A stretch of DNA of 64,000 nt. Source: Salegentibacter salegens. GTDB taxonomy: Bacteria > Bacteroidota > Bacteroidia > Flavobacteriales > Flavobacteriaceae. The stretch is from positions 2,542,001 to 2,606,000 of the forward strand of contig NZ_LT670848.1 in the NCBI RefSeq assembly GCF_900142975.1. The letters run 5' to 3'. A program made the translations under genes and the position numbers. The notes below the pieces were generated by a model that saw only the letters and a program-made list of their open reading frames with translations, was not told the DNA's origin and did not search any database. This document shows, piece after piece, positions 36,583 through 45,773 of the stretch (position 1 is the stretch's first letter; the number at the start of each line of letters is the position of its first letter).

Positions 36583-37452
36583 TTAATCAAAATCAATATA
36601 ATCTGTAGGGTCTACGGGTACGGCTTCGTTCCAGAGTTCAAAATGCAAATGCGGGCCGGTGGTGTATTCTCCGGTAGATCCTGCGGTTGCAATAACCTCT
36701 CCCCTTCTTACATTTTCACCCTGCTCTTTGGCTATAGAAGCATTATGTTTGTAAACCGACAATAAGCCATATTCGTGCTTAATAATTATTACATAGCCGG
36801 TTTCTGTAGTCCATTCTGAAAAAATCACACGGCCATCGGCTACCGATTTAACCGGGGTGTTTTTCGCAACCACAATATCTACCGCATAATGTTTCTCTTT
36901 AGCATCATAGCCTTCAGAAATTGAACCTTTAACCGGAGGGAATAAAGAAAAATCTATATTATCTGTAGCAGAGGGAAGAACGTTGTATTTATCTTCCTGG
37001 GCAACTTCCTCTCTTAACAAAGAATCGGCGCGGGAAGGCTCTATGGCTTCAATTTCCTGGCCCATAATCGGGTTCTCAATAAGGGAATCGCGATTTAAAC
37101 TGGAAGTATCGGCTTTGCCAGTAAGCACATCTTTTATGGAACTTAAATATTGATTATTCAGCTTTAAAACCTGCTGTAAGGAATCTGACTGGTAAGCTAA
37201 TTGGGAAGCCTGCCTCTTTAATTGGGCGGAAGAATACCCAGGAATATATTCTTTAAGCGGGGTGAAAGCGATTATAAAAGTAGTAGCAGCAATTAGAATT
37301 ATGGCGCTTAGCGTAATTGTTACAAAAACATTGAGCCGGGTTAATTTAAAAGAAAGTTTTTCCTCAAAAGTATCTTCATTTAAAACTACCATTCGGTATT
37401 TATGAAGTAACTTTTTGGTGAATTTTTTTCTCTCTTTTTTATTTTCAGCCAT
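36583..37452 (-). CDS. M23 family metallopeptidase
   Basis: The 289-residue protein has a basic cytoplasmic start, one membrane helix (VFVTITLSAIILIAATTFIIAF in part, about residues 48-68) and a C-terminal LytM domain with HYAVDIVV (zinc His and Asp) and GPHLHFELW (HxH). A central coiled-coil-like stretch separates helix and domain. It probably cleaves peptidoglycan cross-links or acts as an EnvC-like activator, in the periplasm. Confidence 0.92.
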   Translation of the reverse strand: MAENKKERKKFTKKLLHKYRMVVLNEDTFEEKLSFKLTRLNVFVTITLSAIILIAATTFIIAFTPLKEYIPGYSSAQLKRQASQLAYQSDSLQQVLKLNNQYLSSIKDVLTGKADTSSLNRDSLIENPIMGQEIEAIEPSRADSLLREEVAQEDKYNVLPSATDNIDFSLFPPVKGSISEGYDAKEKHYAVDIVVAKNTPVKSVADGRVIFSEWTTETGYVIIIKHEYGLLSVYKHNASIAKEQGENVRRGEVIATAGSTGEYTTGPHLHFELWNEAVPVDPTDYIDFD

Positions 37453-37615
37453 ATTCCGTTTACAAAGTTAAATTAAAATTTGAGCCTGGTAAATGAAGTT
37501 ATCAAACTTAGGCCCAAAATAAATTCTTTCTTATAAAAATTGGGGTTTTAAGCAATAAGGTGGCCTATGTCTTAAATGGTACACAAGTAAAACATAAATT
37601 TAAGCCATATTAACG

Positions 37616-37644
37616 TTGTAATTGCTTAATTCTTGTTAAGTTTG
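37616..37644 (+). promoter_or_regulatory. Promoter of tatA
   Basis: TTG (37616-37618), an 18-base spacer and TAAGTTTG (37637-37644) fit the Bacteroidota promoter consensus. The ATG is 22 bases downstream. Confidence 0.8.
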
Positions 37645-37665
37645 TAATATTAAAAATCATACGTT

Positions 37666-37878
37666 ATGAATGCATTTATTTTACCATTAGCCATTGGTGC
37701 CCCGCAAATTATATTAATTGTTGTGGTAATATTGCTATTATTTGGAGGTCGAAAAATTCCTGAATTGATGAGAGGTTTAGGTAGTGGAATTAAAGAATTT
37801 AAAGACGCTTCCAAGGATGAAAATGGCGAAAAGACAGTTCCTTCTGATGATAAGAATTTTTCTGAAGAAAAGAAATAG
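37666..37878 (+). CDS. tatA: Sec-independent protein translocase TatA/E
   Basis: This 70-residue protein has one membrane helix ([15 protein letters not shown]), the hinge [14 protein letters not shown] and an amphipathic helix [12 protein letters not shown], followed by an acidic tail. TatA oligomers form the conduit for folded proteins. It is a single gene with its own promoter and a bidirectional terminator. Confidence 0.95.
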   Translation: MNAFILPLAIGAPQIILIVVVILLLFGGRKIPELMRGLGSGIKEFKDASKDENGEKTVPSDDKNFSEEKK

Positions 37879-37895
37879 ACAAATAACTACCTTAT

Positions 37896-37931
37896 AAAAA
37901 AAGCCCGAACTTTAAAAGTTGGGGCTTTTTT
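37896..37931. terminator. Bidirectional terminator between tatA and the DUF4837 gene
   Basis: AAGCCC-G-AACTT-TTAA-AAGTT-G-GGGCTT forms a long stem flanked by A-run and T-run, so it can end both convergent transcripts. Confidence 0.88.
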
Positions 37932-37948
37932 ATTTGTTTAACTATGCG

Positions 37949-38935
37949 CTATTCAATATCTGCAGATTGCAGGATAGCATCTATTTCAAACATATTATCC
38001 CGCTTCGCTCTGGAGGGAGAAAAAACAAAACCTTCTACCACTACAAAGCGGTTATTGGCTTCATCTTTAATGGCGTAATTTAAGAATGGCCCCGCCATAA
38101 AGGCGCCTTTTACTTCCCAGGTTCCACGGGTTTCGTAAGCGAATTTTCCATCAATTTCAGTTTCAAAAAGGTAAGGAGCGTAGGCTTCTTCGGTAATCAT
38201 ATGCATACCTTCCTCAGGCTTGGGCCCTGGTATATGTGCCTTTCCTATTGAATCGCGCATTTTAATAATGTTTCCAATAGTATTAGTATCAGATTCAATT
38301 TGATTGATTGGCACCTCGTAAATAAGGATTTCCATATTCCCTTTTGGTATTTCCTTTCTTATCCAAACAAAATTATCTTCTTCTAAAGCGTACCTATATG
38401 CGGAAGGAAAATTTAATGATAAACCGAATTTTTCTTCAAGCTTTCCATCCTTTTTAAGCGATTTTTTCATTCGGCGTTGTTTCTCTTTCATTTCGGTCGC
38501 TTTGAAAGCTGAAGCTATTTTTTCTGAACTTTCATTTATAATATGAATAAGTTCCTCTTCATTTTCACCAGATATAATCGCGGCGGTTTGTGGCCGGGCA
38601 TAGAGATCTTTAATAATCCTGGCTTCAGCTTCTTTACCTTCCTGAACGGAAATAAAAGAACGGTTTTTTCGAACAAATCCGCTAAATGTTTCTGGCGGTA
38701 TCTGGCTTAAAGAAAACATTGGTTCTTCTTGTGGAAGGCCTTCTACCATAGCGGCAAAATTATCTCTTATAGCTTCGCCTACCGGGCCCTCCCATAATTC
38801 GTTTTCAATAATTAGGGTTATTTGATTGATATTTCCGGAAGAGTCTGAAAGGATACGTTCATCTGGTTTGTCACCGTTTTCATTACAGGAAACGAGAAAA
38901 ACTAAACTGAATAGAAGGAATAAGGTTTTTTTCAT
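37949..38935 (-). CDS. DUF4837 family lipoprotein
   Basis: The 328-residue protein has a lipoprotein signal (LVFLVSC, Cys about 17) and the family sequence ELWEGPVGEAIRDNFA near the start and ETRGTWEVKGAFMAGPF near the end. It should be anchored in the cell envelope. The function of DUF4837 is unknown. It lies 24 bases downstream of the LysM transglycosylase gene, so the two are likely cotranscribed. Confidence 0.88.
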   Translation of the reverse strand: MKKTLFLLFSLVFLVSCNENGDKPDERILSDSSGNINQITLIIENELWEGPVGEAIRDNFAAMVEGLPQEEPMFSLSQIPPETFSGFVRKNRSFISVQEGKEAEARIIKDLYARPQTAAIISGENEEELIHIINESSEKIASAFKATEMKEKQRRMKKSLKKDGKLEEKFGLSLNFPSAYRYALEEDNFVWIRKEIPKGNMEILIYEVPINQIESDTNTIGNIIKMRDSIGKAHIPGPKPEEGMHMITEEAYAPYLFETEIDGKFAYETRGTWEVKGAFMAGPFLNYAIKDEANNRFVVVEGFVFSPSRAKRDNMFEIDAILQSADIE

Positions 38936-38959
38936 TTTTATTAGTTTGGTTTGAAATGA

Positions 38960-40543
38960 TTAACCCTTGGAAAGTTTAAGTTCCATACCGGGTTTTAGGC
39001 TATTATTACCCATATCATTCCAAGCCCTCAAATTCTGTACCGTAACTCCCGGAAACTTACGGGAAATACTCCAAAGCGAATCTCCTTTCTTCACGGTATA
39101 GGTTTTTTCGCTGTTATTCCGGCTATTTTCGGCAGATGCATTTTGAGTTTCTGTACCGGGTTTTCGCGGATAAATAGTAAGATACTGCCCTATTCTTACA
39201 TTATTACCTCTTAGGTTGTTCCAACGTTTTATACTACTCACACTTACCCCGTAGCGCTGGGCAATTCTTCCTAAATAATCCCCACTTTTTACACGATACC
39301 TTATTTGTTCTTCGGCTTTTACAAATTCGGGGAAAGCTTTTGCTTTATTTTGAATATCTTCTTCAGCAAAATTATAGATAGCAGCTTCGTTACTAACAAA
39401 AGCTCCACTAACCGTGGCGGGAAGCCTAATCATATAATTTTCATCTTCAATAAAGGGGATAACGTCTAGCTTGTAGCTGGGATTTAAAAACTGAAGCATT
39501 TCTTTTTCTACACCGGTAACTTTAGAAATTTGATCGAAAGTGATCAACTTTTTCACTTTTATTGTGTCGGTTTCAAAAAAAGCGATGTCAGGTCCTTGGG
39601 GCTGAAAGTTATGTTCATCGGCATACTCAAAAAGATAGAGTGTGGCAAGAAATGCAGGTACATAACCTGCTGTTTCACGGGGTAAAAACCTTCTTAGTTC
39701 CCAGTAATTATTAGACCCACCACTACGGCGAATTGCTTTTGAAACATTTCCTGGACCCGAATTATAAGAAGCCAGTACTAAATCCCAATCTTCAAAAGAT
39801 CGATATAGGTTTGCCAGGTATTTTGCAGCGGCTTCAGTAGACATTTGAGGATCCATGCGCTCATCTACATAGCTGCTTACATCAAGTCCGTGTGCTTTTC
39901 CAGTTCTGTACATAAACTGCCAAAGGCCGGTAGCACCCACCCAGGATTTTGCTCTAGGGTTTAAAGCCGATTCTACAATGGCCAGGTACTTTATCTCCAG
40001 CGGAATATCGTAACGATCCAGCTGTTGCTCAAACATTGGGAAGTAATACTCACTTAACGCCATAAGACGCTCCATTGCCTTCTTATTGCGCTTTAAGTAA
40101 GAGTTGATTACACTTTCCAGTACCGGATGGTACTCTACGTTAAACGGCGTACGTGCATTTAATTTTGCCAGCCTGGCCTTTAAAGTATCGGTGGGAAGTT
40201 CTCTATTTACTTCATCTTCGTAATCCTGCTCCCTGATGCTTTTATACATCTTATCAAATAGATCTGAATTGGTAAGTTGTGCTTTCCAAACAGAATCAAT
40301 TTCGGCTGCACGTGGAAGATCTTCTAACGAAACGGCGGAAGAATCCCTAATCACAGCCGAAATTGGTAATTTATCTTTAAATTCTGGATCTGGATGAGCA
40401 AGAATAATTTTACTACTATCTACCTTTTGGAAGATCTGTACTCTAAAATTAGCTTTCTCTACCTGCTTCCCCTTCTCTTCTTCCTGCGCCTGAAGGCTAA
40501 TTCCTAAAAGGAATACAAGAGATAAAATTATATACTTACCCAT
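38960..40543 (-). CDS. Lytic transglycosylase with two LysM domains (MltD-like)
   Basis: The 527-residue secreted protein starts with signal peptide MGKYIILSLVFLLGISLQAQ. A longer frame begins at a TTG (40555), but the ATG at 40543 is preferred. The SLT domain has the catalytic Glu in LAIVESALNPRAKSWVGAT (about residue 195) and GLWQFMYRTG, then NSGPGNVSKAI. Two LysM repeats end the protein (YRVKSGDYLGRIAQRYG and YTVKKGDSLWSISRKF). It cuts peptidoglycan glycan strands in the periplasm. Confidence 0.93.
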   Translation of the reverse strand: MGKYIILSLVFLLGISLQAQEEEKGKQVEKANFRVQIFQKVDSSKIILAHPDPEFKDKLPISAVIRDSSAVSLEDLPRAAEIDSVWKAQLTNSDLFDKMYKSIREQDYEDEVNRELPTDTLKARLAKLNARTPFNVEYHPVLESVINSYLKRNKKAMERLMALSEYYFPMFEQQLDRYDIPLEIKYLAIVESALNPRAKSWVGATGLWQFMYRTGKAHGLDVSSYVDERMDPQMSTEAAAKYLANLYRSFEDWDLVLASYNSGPGNVSKAIRRSGGSNNYWELRRFLPRETAGYVPAFLATLYLFEYADEHNFQPQGPDIAFFETDTIKVKKLITFDQISKVTGVEKEMLQFLNPSYKLDVIPFIEDENYMIRLPATVSGAFVSNEAAIYNFAEEDIQNKAKAFPEFVKAEEQIRYRVKSGDYLGRIAQRYGVSVSSIKRWNNLRGNNVRIGQYLTIYPRKPGTETQNASAENSRNNSEKTYTVKKGDSLWSISRKFPGVTVQNLRAWNDMGNNSLKPGMELKLSKG

Positions 40544-40595
40544 AATAATATTCAAGATTTAAAAAAGAACGTAAAATCCTCGATTTTAGTACGTT

Positions 40596-41780
40596 TTATT
40601 TCCCTATTGCCTCAATACCGGGCAGGGATTTTCCTTCTAACATTTCCAACATGGCACCGCCACCGGTAGAAACATAACTTACTTTTTCTTCAAAGCCGAA
40701 TTTTTTAACCGCGGCTACAGAATCACCACCACCGACTAATGAGAAAGCTCCGTTTTTGGTAGCTTCAGCGATTGAGTTTCCTAAAGCGATGGTTCCTTTT
40801 GAAAATTTATCCATTTCAAATACGCCAAGTGGGCCATTCCAAAGAATAATTTTAGATTCCTGAATTACAGCATCAAAATTTTTGATACTCTCTGGTCCGG
40901 CATCAAGCCCCATCCAACCGTCGGGAATTTCATTGATTTTAGTAGTATCTGTAGAAGCCTGTTCAGAAAAACTATCAGCAATTATAGAATCAACTGGAAG
41001 ATGAACCTGTACGTTTTTGGCTTCGGCTTTTTTAAGAATTTCCAGAGCCAATTCCTGTTTGTCTTTTTCTACAAGAGAATTTCCTATTTTTCCGCCTTTG
41101 GCGAGAATAAAAGTATACGCCATTCCGCCTCCAATAATCAAATGATCTACTTTATCAAGAATATTCTCAATCACTGTAATTTTAGATGAAACTTTAGCAC
41201 CACCTAAAACTGCGGTTACCGGTTTTTCTTTACTATGAAGTACCTTATCAAGGTTTTTAATTTCTTTTTCCAATAAATATCCGAAACATTTATCGTCAAA
41301 ATATTTTGCCACTATAGTGGTAGAGGCGTGAGCACGGTGAGCGGTACCAAAGGCATCGTTAACATAAATATCCCCAAGTTGAGACAGTTGTTTTGCAAAT
41401 TCTTCGTCACCGCCTTTTTCCTCTTTGTGAAATCTAAGGTTTTCAAGTAATAAGATTTCACCGGGGTTTAAATTATCGGCTGCAGTTTTAACTTCCGCTC
41501 CAACACAATCGTTCACAAATTTGGGTTCTACCCCAATAACCTCTGCAACTTTCTTTACAATATGTTTTAACGAGTATTTTTCTTCTTTGCCTTCTGGCCT
41601 GCCAAGATGCGACATTAAAACAACGCTGCCTCCATCCTCTAAAATTTTAAGAATTGTTGGTTTTGCAGCTTCAATTCTATTGGCATCAGTTACTTCCTGA
41701 TCTTTATTTAAGGGAACATTAAAATCTACTCTTATTAATGCCTGTTTGTCTTTAAAATTAAAATCGTTTAAAGTCTTCAT
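40596..41780 (-). CDS. pgk: Phosphoglycerate kinase
   Basis: The 394-residue kinase has [80 protein letters not shown] and [10 protein letters not shown]. It makes ATP from 1,3-bisphosphoglycerate in glycolysis. It has its own promoter, divergent from the clamp-loader gene. Confidence 0.97.
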   Translation of the reverse strand: MKTLNDFNFKDKQALIRVDFNVPLNKDQEVTDANRIEAAKPTILKILEDGGSVVLMSHLGRPEGKEEKYSLKHIVKKVAEVIGVEPKFVNDCVGAEVKTAADNLNPGEILLLENLRFHKEEKGGDEEFAKQLSQLGDIYVNDAFGTAHRAHASTTIVAKYFDDKCFGYLLEKEIKNLDKVLHSKEKPVTAVLGGAKVSSKITVIENILDKVDHLIIGGGMAYTFILAKGGKIGNSLVEKDKQELALEILKKAEAKNVQVHLPVDSIIADSFSEQASTDTTKINEIPDGWMGLDAGPESIKNFDAVIQESKIILWNGPLGVFEMDKFSKGTIALGNSIAEATKNGAFSLVGGGDSVAAVKKFGFEEKVSYVSTGGGAMLEMLEGKSLPGIEAIGK

Positions 41781-41865
41781 TTTTCATTTCTTTATTTAAA
41801 ACCAAAATCTGGTTTAGTTGGTTAAGATTAAGCCCAATCGGCTTTTATTCAGTATACGCTATTTA

Positions 41866-41873
41866 CAAATATA
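41866..41873 (-). promoter_or_regulatory. -7 box of pgk
   Basis: On the minus strand TATATTTG fits TAnnTTTG and gives a leader of about 80 bases. The leader contains a small hairpin AAGCC-CAATC-GGCTT (41830-41844). Confidence 0.55.
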
Positions 41874-41908
41874 AATTTTTCCGAAGACATTAAAGTGTAT
41901 ATAAATTT

Positions 41909-41916
41909 TATATTTG
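41909..41916 (+). promoter_or_regulatory. -7 box of the clamp-loader gene
   Basis: TATATTTG ends 3 bases before the ATG at 41920, so the transcript would start at or next to the start codon. This also excludes the TTG at 41914, which lies inside the box. Confidence 0.55.
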
Positions 41917-41919
41917 CTT

Positions 41920-43074
41920 ATGCTTTTTGAAGAAATAATAGGGTTACAACATTTAAAGAAACATCTTACTACCACCGCTGACAACGGCCGTGTTCCACAT
42001 GCGCAGTTATTTATAGGAAAAAGCGGTAGTGGTACTTTGCCTCTTGCCATTGCTTACGCGCAATACATACTTTGTAAAAATAAGGAAGGAGAAAACAATG
42101 CTGGAAACAGTAATTGTAATGAGCGATTTAAAAAACTGGCGCATCCCGATCTTCATTTTGCATTTCCGGTTGCTGCTAACCAGAAAGTTAAAAAGCATCC
42201 TGTTTCTTCTCACTTTTTAGAAGAATGGCGGGAATTTGTAAAAACCGATCCCTACGGAAGTTTATTTGAATGGTATCAAAAACTTGGTATTGAAAATAAA
42301 CAAGGTCAAATTGGTGTAGATGAAGCCCAGGAAGTAGTTAAATCCCTTTCTTTAAAAGCTTATGAAGGCGGATTTAAAATTATGATTATTTGGATGGCCG
42401 AAAAGATGAATACAGCGGCTGCCAATAAATTGTTGAAATTAATAGAAGAACCACCAAACAATACGCTTTTTCTACTGGTTACAGAAGATGAAGAGCAAAT
42501 TATACAAACCATAAGATCCCGTTGCCAGAAACTGCAATTCCCTCCTTTGCCAGAAGATGAAATTGCCGGTTTTTTAGAAAAAAATGAAAATTGCAGCAAG
42601 CCCGATGCTTTAAAAATTGCCCACCAGGCAAACGGCAGTTATACCCGCGCTTTACATTTATTACAAAAAGATAGCGGAGATCAGCAATTTGAAACCTGGT
42701 TTATCAATTGGGTGCGTAGTGCATTTAAAGCTAAAGGAAATCGAGCTACGGTGCTTGAACTTATCGCCTGGAGCGAAGAAATTGCAGGAATGGGACGCGA
42801 ATCTCAAAAGAGCTTTTTACTGTATTGCATAGACTTTTTCCGCCAGGCCTTAATGCTGAATTATAAAGCCGAAAAACTGGTATATCTTGAACCGGCCACG
42901 CCTGGTTTTAAACTGGAGAAATTTGCGCCCTTTGTACACGGAAATAATATTAAAGAGATTATTGCCGCACTTGAAGAAGCCATTTATCATATTGAAAGAA
43001 ACGGAAATGCAAAAATTATTCTTACCGATCTTTCTATTAGATTAACTCGATATTTACATAAAAAAGCCGCTTAA
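41920..43074 (+). CDS. DNA polymerase III subunit delta' (clamp-loader ATPase-like)
   Basis: The 384-residue AAA+ protein starts MLFEEIIGLQHLKKHL, has a P-loop-like IGKSGSGTLPLA, then KIMIIWMAEKMNTAAANKLLKLIEEPPNNTLFLL (delta' signature, in parts) and SRCQKLQFPPL (SRC motif). It is part of the clamp loader that places the sliding clamp on DNA. The P-loop lacks the canonical GKT (GSGT-L), as in many delta' subunits. The next gene begins 3 bases later. Confidence 0.92.
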   Translation: MLFEEIIGLQHLKKHLTTTADNGRVPHAQLFIGKSGSGTLPLAIAYAQYILCKNKEGENNAGNSNCNERFKKLAHPDLHFAFPVAANQKVKKHPVSSHFLEEWREFVKTDPYGSLFEWYQKLGIENKQGQIGVDEAQEVVKSLSLKAYEGGFKIMIIWMAEKMNTAAANKLLKLIEEPPNNTLFLLVTEDEEQIIQTIRSRCQKLQFPPLPEDEIAGFLEKNENCSKPDALKIAHQANGSYTRALHLLQKDSGDQQFETWFINWVRSAFKAKGNRATVLELIAWSEEIAGMGRESQKSFLLYCIDFFRQALMLNYKAEKLVYLEPATPGFKLEKFAPFVHGNNIKEIIAALEEAIYHIERNGNAKIILTDLSIRLTRYLHKKAA

Positions 43075-43077
43075 ACT

Positions 43078-43473
43078 ATGGAAAACCTATACGTAAACAT
43101 CACTGAAATTTTAATCTTGCTTTTTATTCTTATCACTTTCTTACAATCTGGGATAGATAAAGCTGCAGATTGGGAAGGAAACACAGGATGGCTAAAAGAT
43201 CATTTCTCGGGAACTTTCTTGGCAGGACAGGTACCTTTAATGGTAGGAATAATTATGATCATTGAAATCATTACCGGATTTGCTACTATCCTGGGAATTA
43301 TTTGGCTAATCGCTTATAACGACCCAACAGTGGCGCTTTACGCCTGCATTCTGGCTGCTATTACCCTCTTAATGTTATTATTCGGACAAAGAATTGCTAA
43401 AGATTACGCCGGTGCTTTTACATTAACCGGTTACTTTATCGTGGTGATTTTTGGAGTTTATTTAATGTCTTAA
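43078..43473 (+). CDS. DoxX-like membrane protein
   Basis: The 131-residue protein has four hydrophobic segments: LILLFILITFLQSGIDK, VPLMVGIIMIIEIITGFATI in part, ALYACILAAITLLMLLFG and GYFIVVIFGVYLM. FLQSGIDKA near the start is typical of DoxX/SURF4-like proteins. The function is unknown. It follows the delta' gene by 3 bases and is probably cotranscribed. Confidence 0.72.
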   Translation: MENLYVNITEILILLFILITFLQSGIDKAADWEGNTGWLKDHFSGTFLAGQVPLMVGIIMIIEIITGFATILGIIWLIAYNDPTVALYACILAAITLLMLLFGQRIAKDYAGAFTLTGYFIVVIFGVYLMS

Positions 43474-43482
43474 AATAGAAAA

Positions 43483-43544
43483 AGGCCTGAGAAGTTCTTT
43501 TTTCGTCCGGCCGTGCCGACGATTATAGAAAACTTCTCAGACCT
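43483..43544. terminator. Nested hairpin between convergent genes
   Basis: A 14-bp stem with one mismatch (AGGCCTGAGAAGTT at 43483-43496, AACTTCTCAGACCT at 43531-43544) encloses a GC-rich inner hairpin, CGTCCGGC / GCCGACG. It lies between the convergent DoxX-like and OmpH-like genes and ends in a T-run on the plus strand. Confidence 0.7.
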
Positions 43545-43568
43545 CTTTAAAAAACTCAGAACTTATCT

Positions 43569-44084
43569 TTAGTTCTTGTTATAAGTTTCATTCAAATTAT
43601 CAAGGATTTCCTGAGTTAGATCTTTCCCATCTTTCGCATACATTATATTGGCAGATTCGTTAGAGCCAAAAATATAAGTGTAGCCATTCTCTTCACCATA
43701 ATCTGCTACATAATCCTTTACTTTATTTACAATAGAATCTATAACAGCATCACTCTGCTCCCTAAGGCGATTGCCTTGCATTTGTTGTTGCTGCTGAATT
43801 CTTTGCTGCTTTTGCATTAATACCTGCTCTTTTTCCTGGCGTTGCGCCTGAGATAGAGAATTCATTTCTTCCTGGTACGCCTGAACTTCCTGTTGGAAAG
43901 TTCTCGCAATAGAATCTAATTGTCTTTTTACAGAATCTGATTGTGTAGAAAATTCAGCTTCCACATCTTTCATCTCTTTGTACTCCTGGATAAGTTTTGT
44001 GGTATCTACATAAGCCGTTTTTTCCTGGTCACAGGAAGTAAGTAAAACAGCAACTACCAAAATCATTAAAAGTTTTTTCATCAT
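43569..44084 (-). CDS. OmpH/Skp-like outer membrane chaperone, lipoprotein
   Basis: The 171-residue protein has a lipobox VVAVLLTSC (Cys about 18), then AYVDTTKLIQEYKEMKDVE, a long Gln-rich coiled coil (QAYQEEMNSLSQAQRQEKE) and the C-terminal GYTYIFGSNESANIMYAKDG block of OmpH. Skp-like proteins hold unfolded outer membrane proteins in the periplasm. The lipid anchor is unusual compared with soluble Skp but common in this phylum. Confidence 0.9.
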   Translation of the reverse strand: MMKKLLMILVVAVLLTSCDQEKTAYVDTTKLIQEYKEMKDVEAEFSTQSDSVKRQLDSIARTFQQEVQAYQEEMNSLSQAQRQEKEQVLMQKQQRIQQQQQMQGNRLREQSDAVIDSIVNKVKDYVADYGEENGYTYIFGSNESANIMYAKDGKDLTQEILDNLNETYNKN

Positions 44085-44103
44085 TAGTTAAATTTGTTTG
44101 CAG

Positions 44104-44111
44104 CAAATGTA
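44104..44111 (-). promoter_or_regulatory. -7 box of the OmpH-like gene
   Basis: On the minus strand TACATTTG matches TAnnTTTG and ends 19 bases before the ATG at 44084. Confidence 0.55.
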
Positions 44112-44310
44112 TGAAAGTTAAATTTTTGATTTAAACCAAAATCGACTTATGAACTACATATAAGAAATTCTTATCTATAAAATTATAATGATAAATTTAA
44201 TAGATGAAAAATGAATTAAATAGCTCACAAATAAGCTGATTTCTCGAAATAAACCTGATACATATTATCCTGAAGGTAAAACGGGCTTAAATACGCTTAA
44301 AATGCGTTTT

Positions 44311-45144
44311 TTAGCTTTTTAGGAAGAAATAAACAAGTGAAGAATACTCTGAAGTGCTTTGCGCTTTCAAATTAGACTTTACACCAATTTTAAAGGCTTC
44401 TATCATATTTGAATTTCCTGTTTTATTTTTTTCTGAAAGTAAACTCACATAAAACGAATCAAAAACAAGAGGTTTGGTTTTAAGCTTTTCAAAATTATGC
44501 CTTTTGAACAACTCGTTAATTCCAGTTTGAGAAAAGTGCCAAAGATGTCTCGGTACATCATAAGCCGCCCAAAACTCTTTGTAATATTCGGCATCAAAAC
44601 TTTTAAAATTGGGCACGGCGATAACCGCTACCCCATTAGGTTTTAATAGTCGGTATAATTCTTTGAGCTGAAAATCTAAATCTGGAACATGTTCCAAAAC
44701 GTGCCACATAGTAATTACATCAAAAGAAGCATCTTTAAAATAAGATAATTCTTGCTGAAGTTCAATGCCTTTTTCAGCAGCTAATTTTCTTGCCTGTGCA
44801 TTTGGTTCAATGCCTTCAACATTCCATTTCTTTCTATTTGCAGCTAATAAAAAATCTCCGGTTCCGGCTCCGATATCCAATAAGTTATTTCCTTTTGAAA
44901 CTTTATGGATCCATTTCAGCTTTTGCAGCAGCATAAAATTCTTTACTCCCTGGTAAAGCTTATCGGTAAAACTTTTACTGGAATCTGTATGGGAAATATA
45001 ATTTTCACTTTCGTAGTAAGCCGAAAGATCTTCGGGTTTTGGAATCGTTTCTAAAATATCAAAATCACTTCTCTTTTGTAACTGAAATTCTTCACCAGAA
45101 ACTAAATGATCTTTACAAGTTAAATGGAAATTCTTATCGGGCAT
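44311..45144 (-). CDS. Class I SAM-dependent methyltransferase
   Basis: The 277-residue protein has SAM-binding motif I NNLLDIGAGTGDFLLAA, an acidic post-I VEGIEPNAQA, DVITMWHVLEHVPDL and LKPNGVAVIAVPNF, typical of UbiE/UbiG-like enzymes. The C-terminal YDVPRHLWHFSQTGI is common in methyltransferases of polysaccharide or lipid modification. The substrate is unknown. Its ATG overlaps the stop of the upstream lipoprotein gene (TAATG). Confidence 0.85.
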   Translation of the reverse strand: MPDKNFHLTCKDHLVSGEEFQLQKRSDFDILETIPKPEDLSAYYESENYISHTDSSKSFTDKLYQGVKNFMLLQKLKWIHKVSKGNNLLDIGAGTGDFLLAANRKKWNVEGIEPNAQARKLAAEKGIELQQELSYFKDASFDVITMWHVLEHVPDLDFQLKELYRLLKPNGVAVIAVPNFKSFDAEYYKEFWAAYDVPRHLWHFSQTGINELFKRHNFEKLKTKPLVFDSFYVSLLSEKNKTGNSNMIEAFKIGVKSNLKAQSTSEYSSLVYFFLKS

Positions 45145-45704
45145 TAAAAGAATTTTTGGTCGGGATTATTCTCGGTAAAGTTTCTAAATTCTTCACGTAT
45201 TTCAGTTAATTCTTCCAAAAGAGGTTTTTGAAAAATAGAGTTTTCTGCTAAGTGATCTACACCGGTTTTATCGGTTACCGTAATCCCCACAAAAAACATT
45301 AGATCGCTCTCTCTATTTTCAACATCACCGCCAAATAAAAGCCCGGTGAAATCCATATACTTTTCCTTATCGGAATAATCAAAAACGGTGACAATAAATT
45401 CGTGATCTGAGTTCTCCAAAAAACTGGTTTTAAAATTCACTAAATCATCATTTCTCTTTAAGTCGAAATAATTCCTAAACCAATCCTTTGTTTTTTGCAC
45501 CTTAATCGGACTACTAAATTTAAAAGAAGTATACTCCGATTTAACTACAGGAGAACTTAATTCTGACGTCTCAATTTCCTTTACAGAATGCGTAGTAATT
45601 ACGCAAGATTGAAAAATTAAAAAAGCGAAGAGAAACAAGAATCTCTTATTTCCTGAACTCGTATTTAAATAAAAAGTCTGACTAATCTTTGTAATATTTT
45701 TCAA
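45144..45704 (-). CDS. Uncharacterised lipoprotein
   Basis: This 186-residue protein has a likely lipoprotein signal, RFLFLFAFLIFQSC. I do not recognise the family. The mature part is mixed alpha/beta with FIVTVFDYSDKEKYMDFTG in its middle. The assigned start is a TTG at 45704; a second TTG at 45638 would give a shorter signal peptide. It is coupled to the methyltransferase gene by a one-base overlap, and a parS-like site lies 48 bases upstream. Confidence 0.6.
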   Translation of the reverse strand: MKNITKISQTFYLNTSSGNKRFLFLFAFLIFQSCVITTHSVKEIETSELSSPVVKSEYTSFKFSSPIKVQKTKDWFRNYFDLKRNDDLVNFKTSFLENSDHEFIVTVFDYSDKEKYMDFTGLLFGGDVENRESDLMFFVGITVTDKTGVDHLAENSIFQKPLLEELTEIREEFRNFTENNPDQKFF

Positions 45705-45751
45705 GCTACTTCCTTCTGTAATTATCTCAGCAATTCTACTTCAAAAAAAAT

Positions 45752-45767
45752 TGTTCCACGTGGAACG
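45752..45767. other. parS-like ParB binding site 1
   Basis: TGTTCCACGTGGAACG matches the parS palindrome TGTTCCACGTGGAACA at 15 of 16 positions. It lies 7 bases behind the mnmG stop codon. Confidence 0.75.
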
Positions 45768-45773
45768 TTTAAA

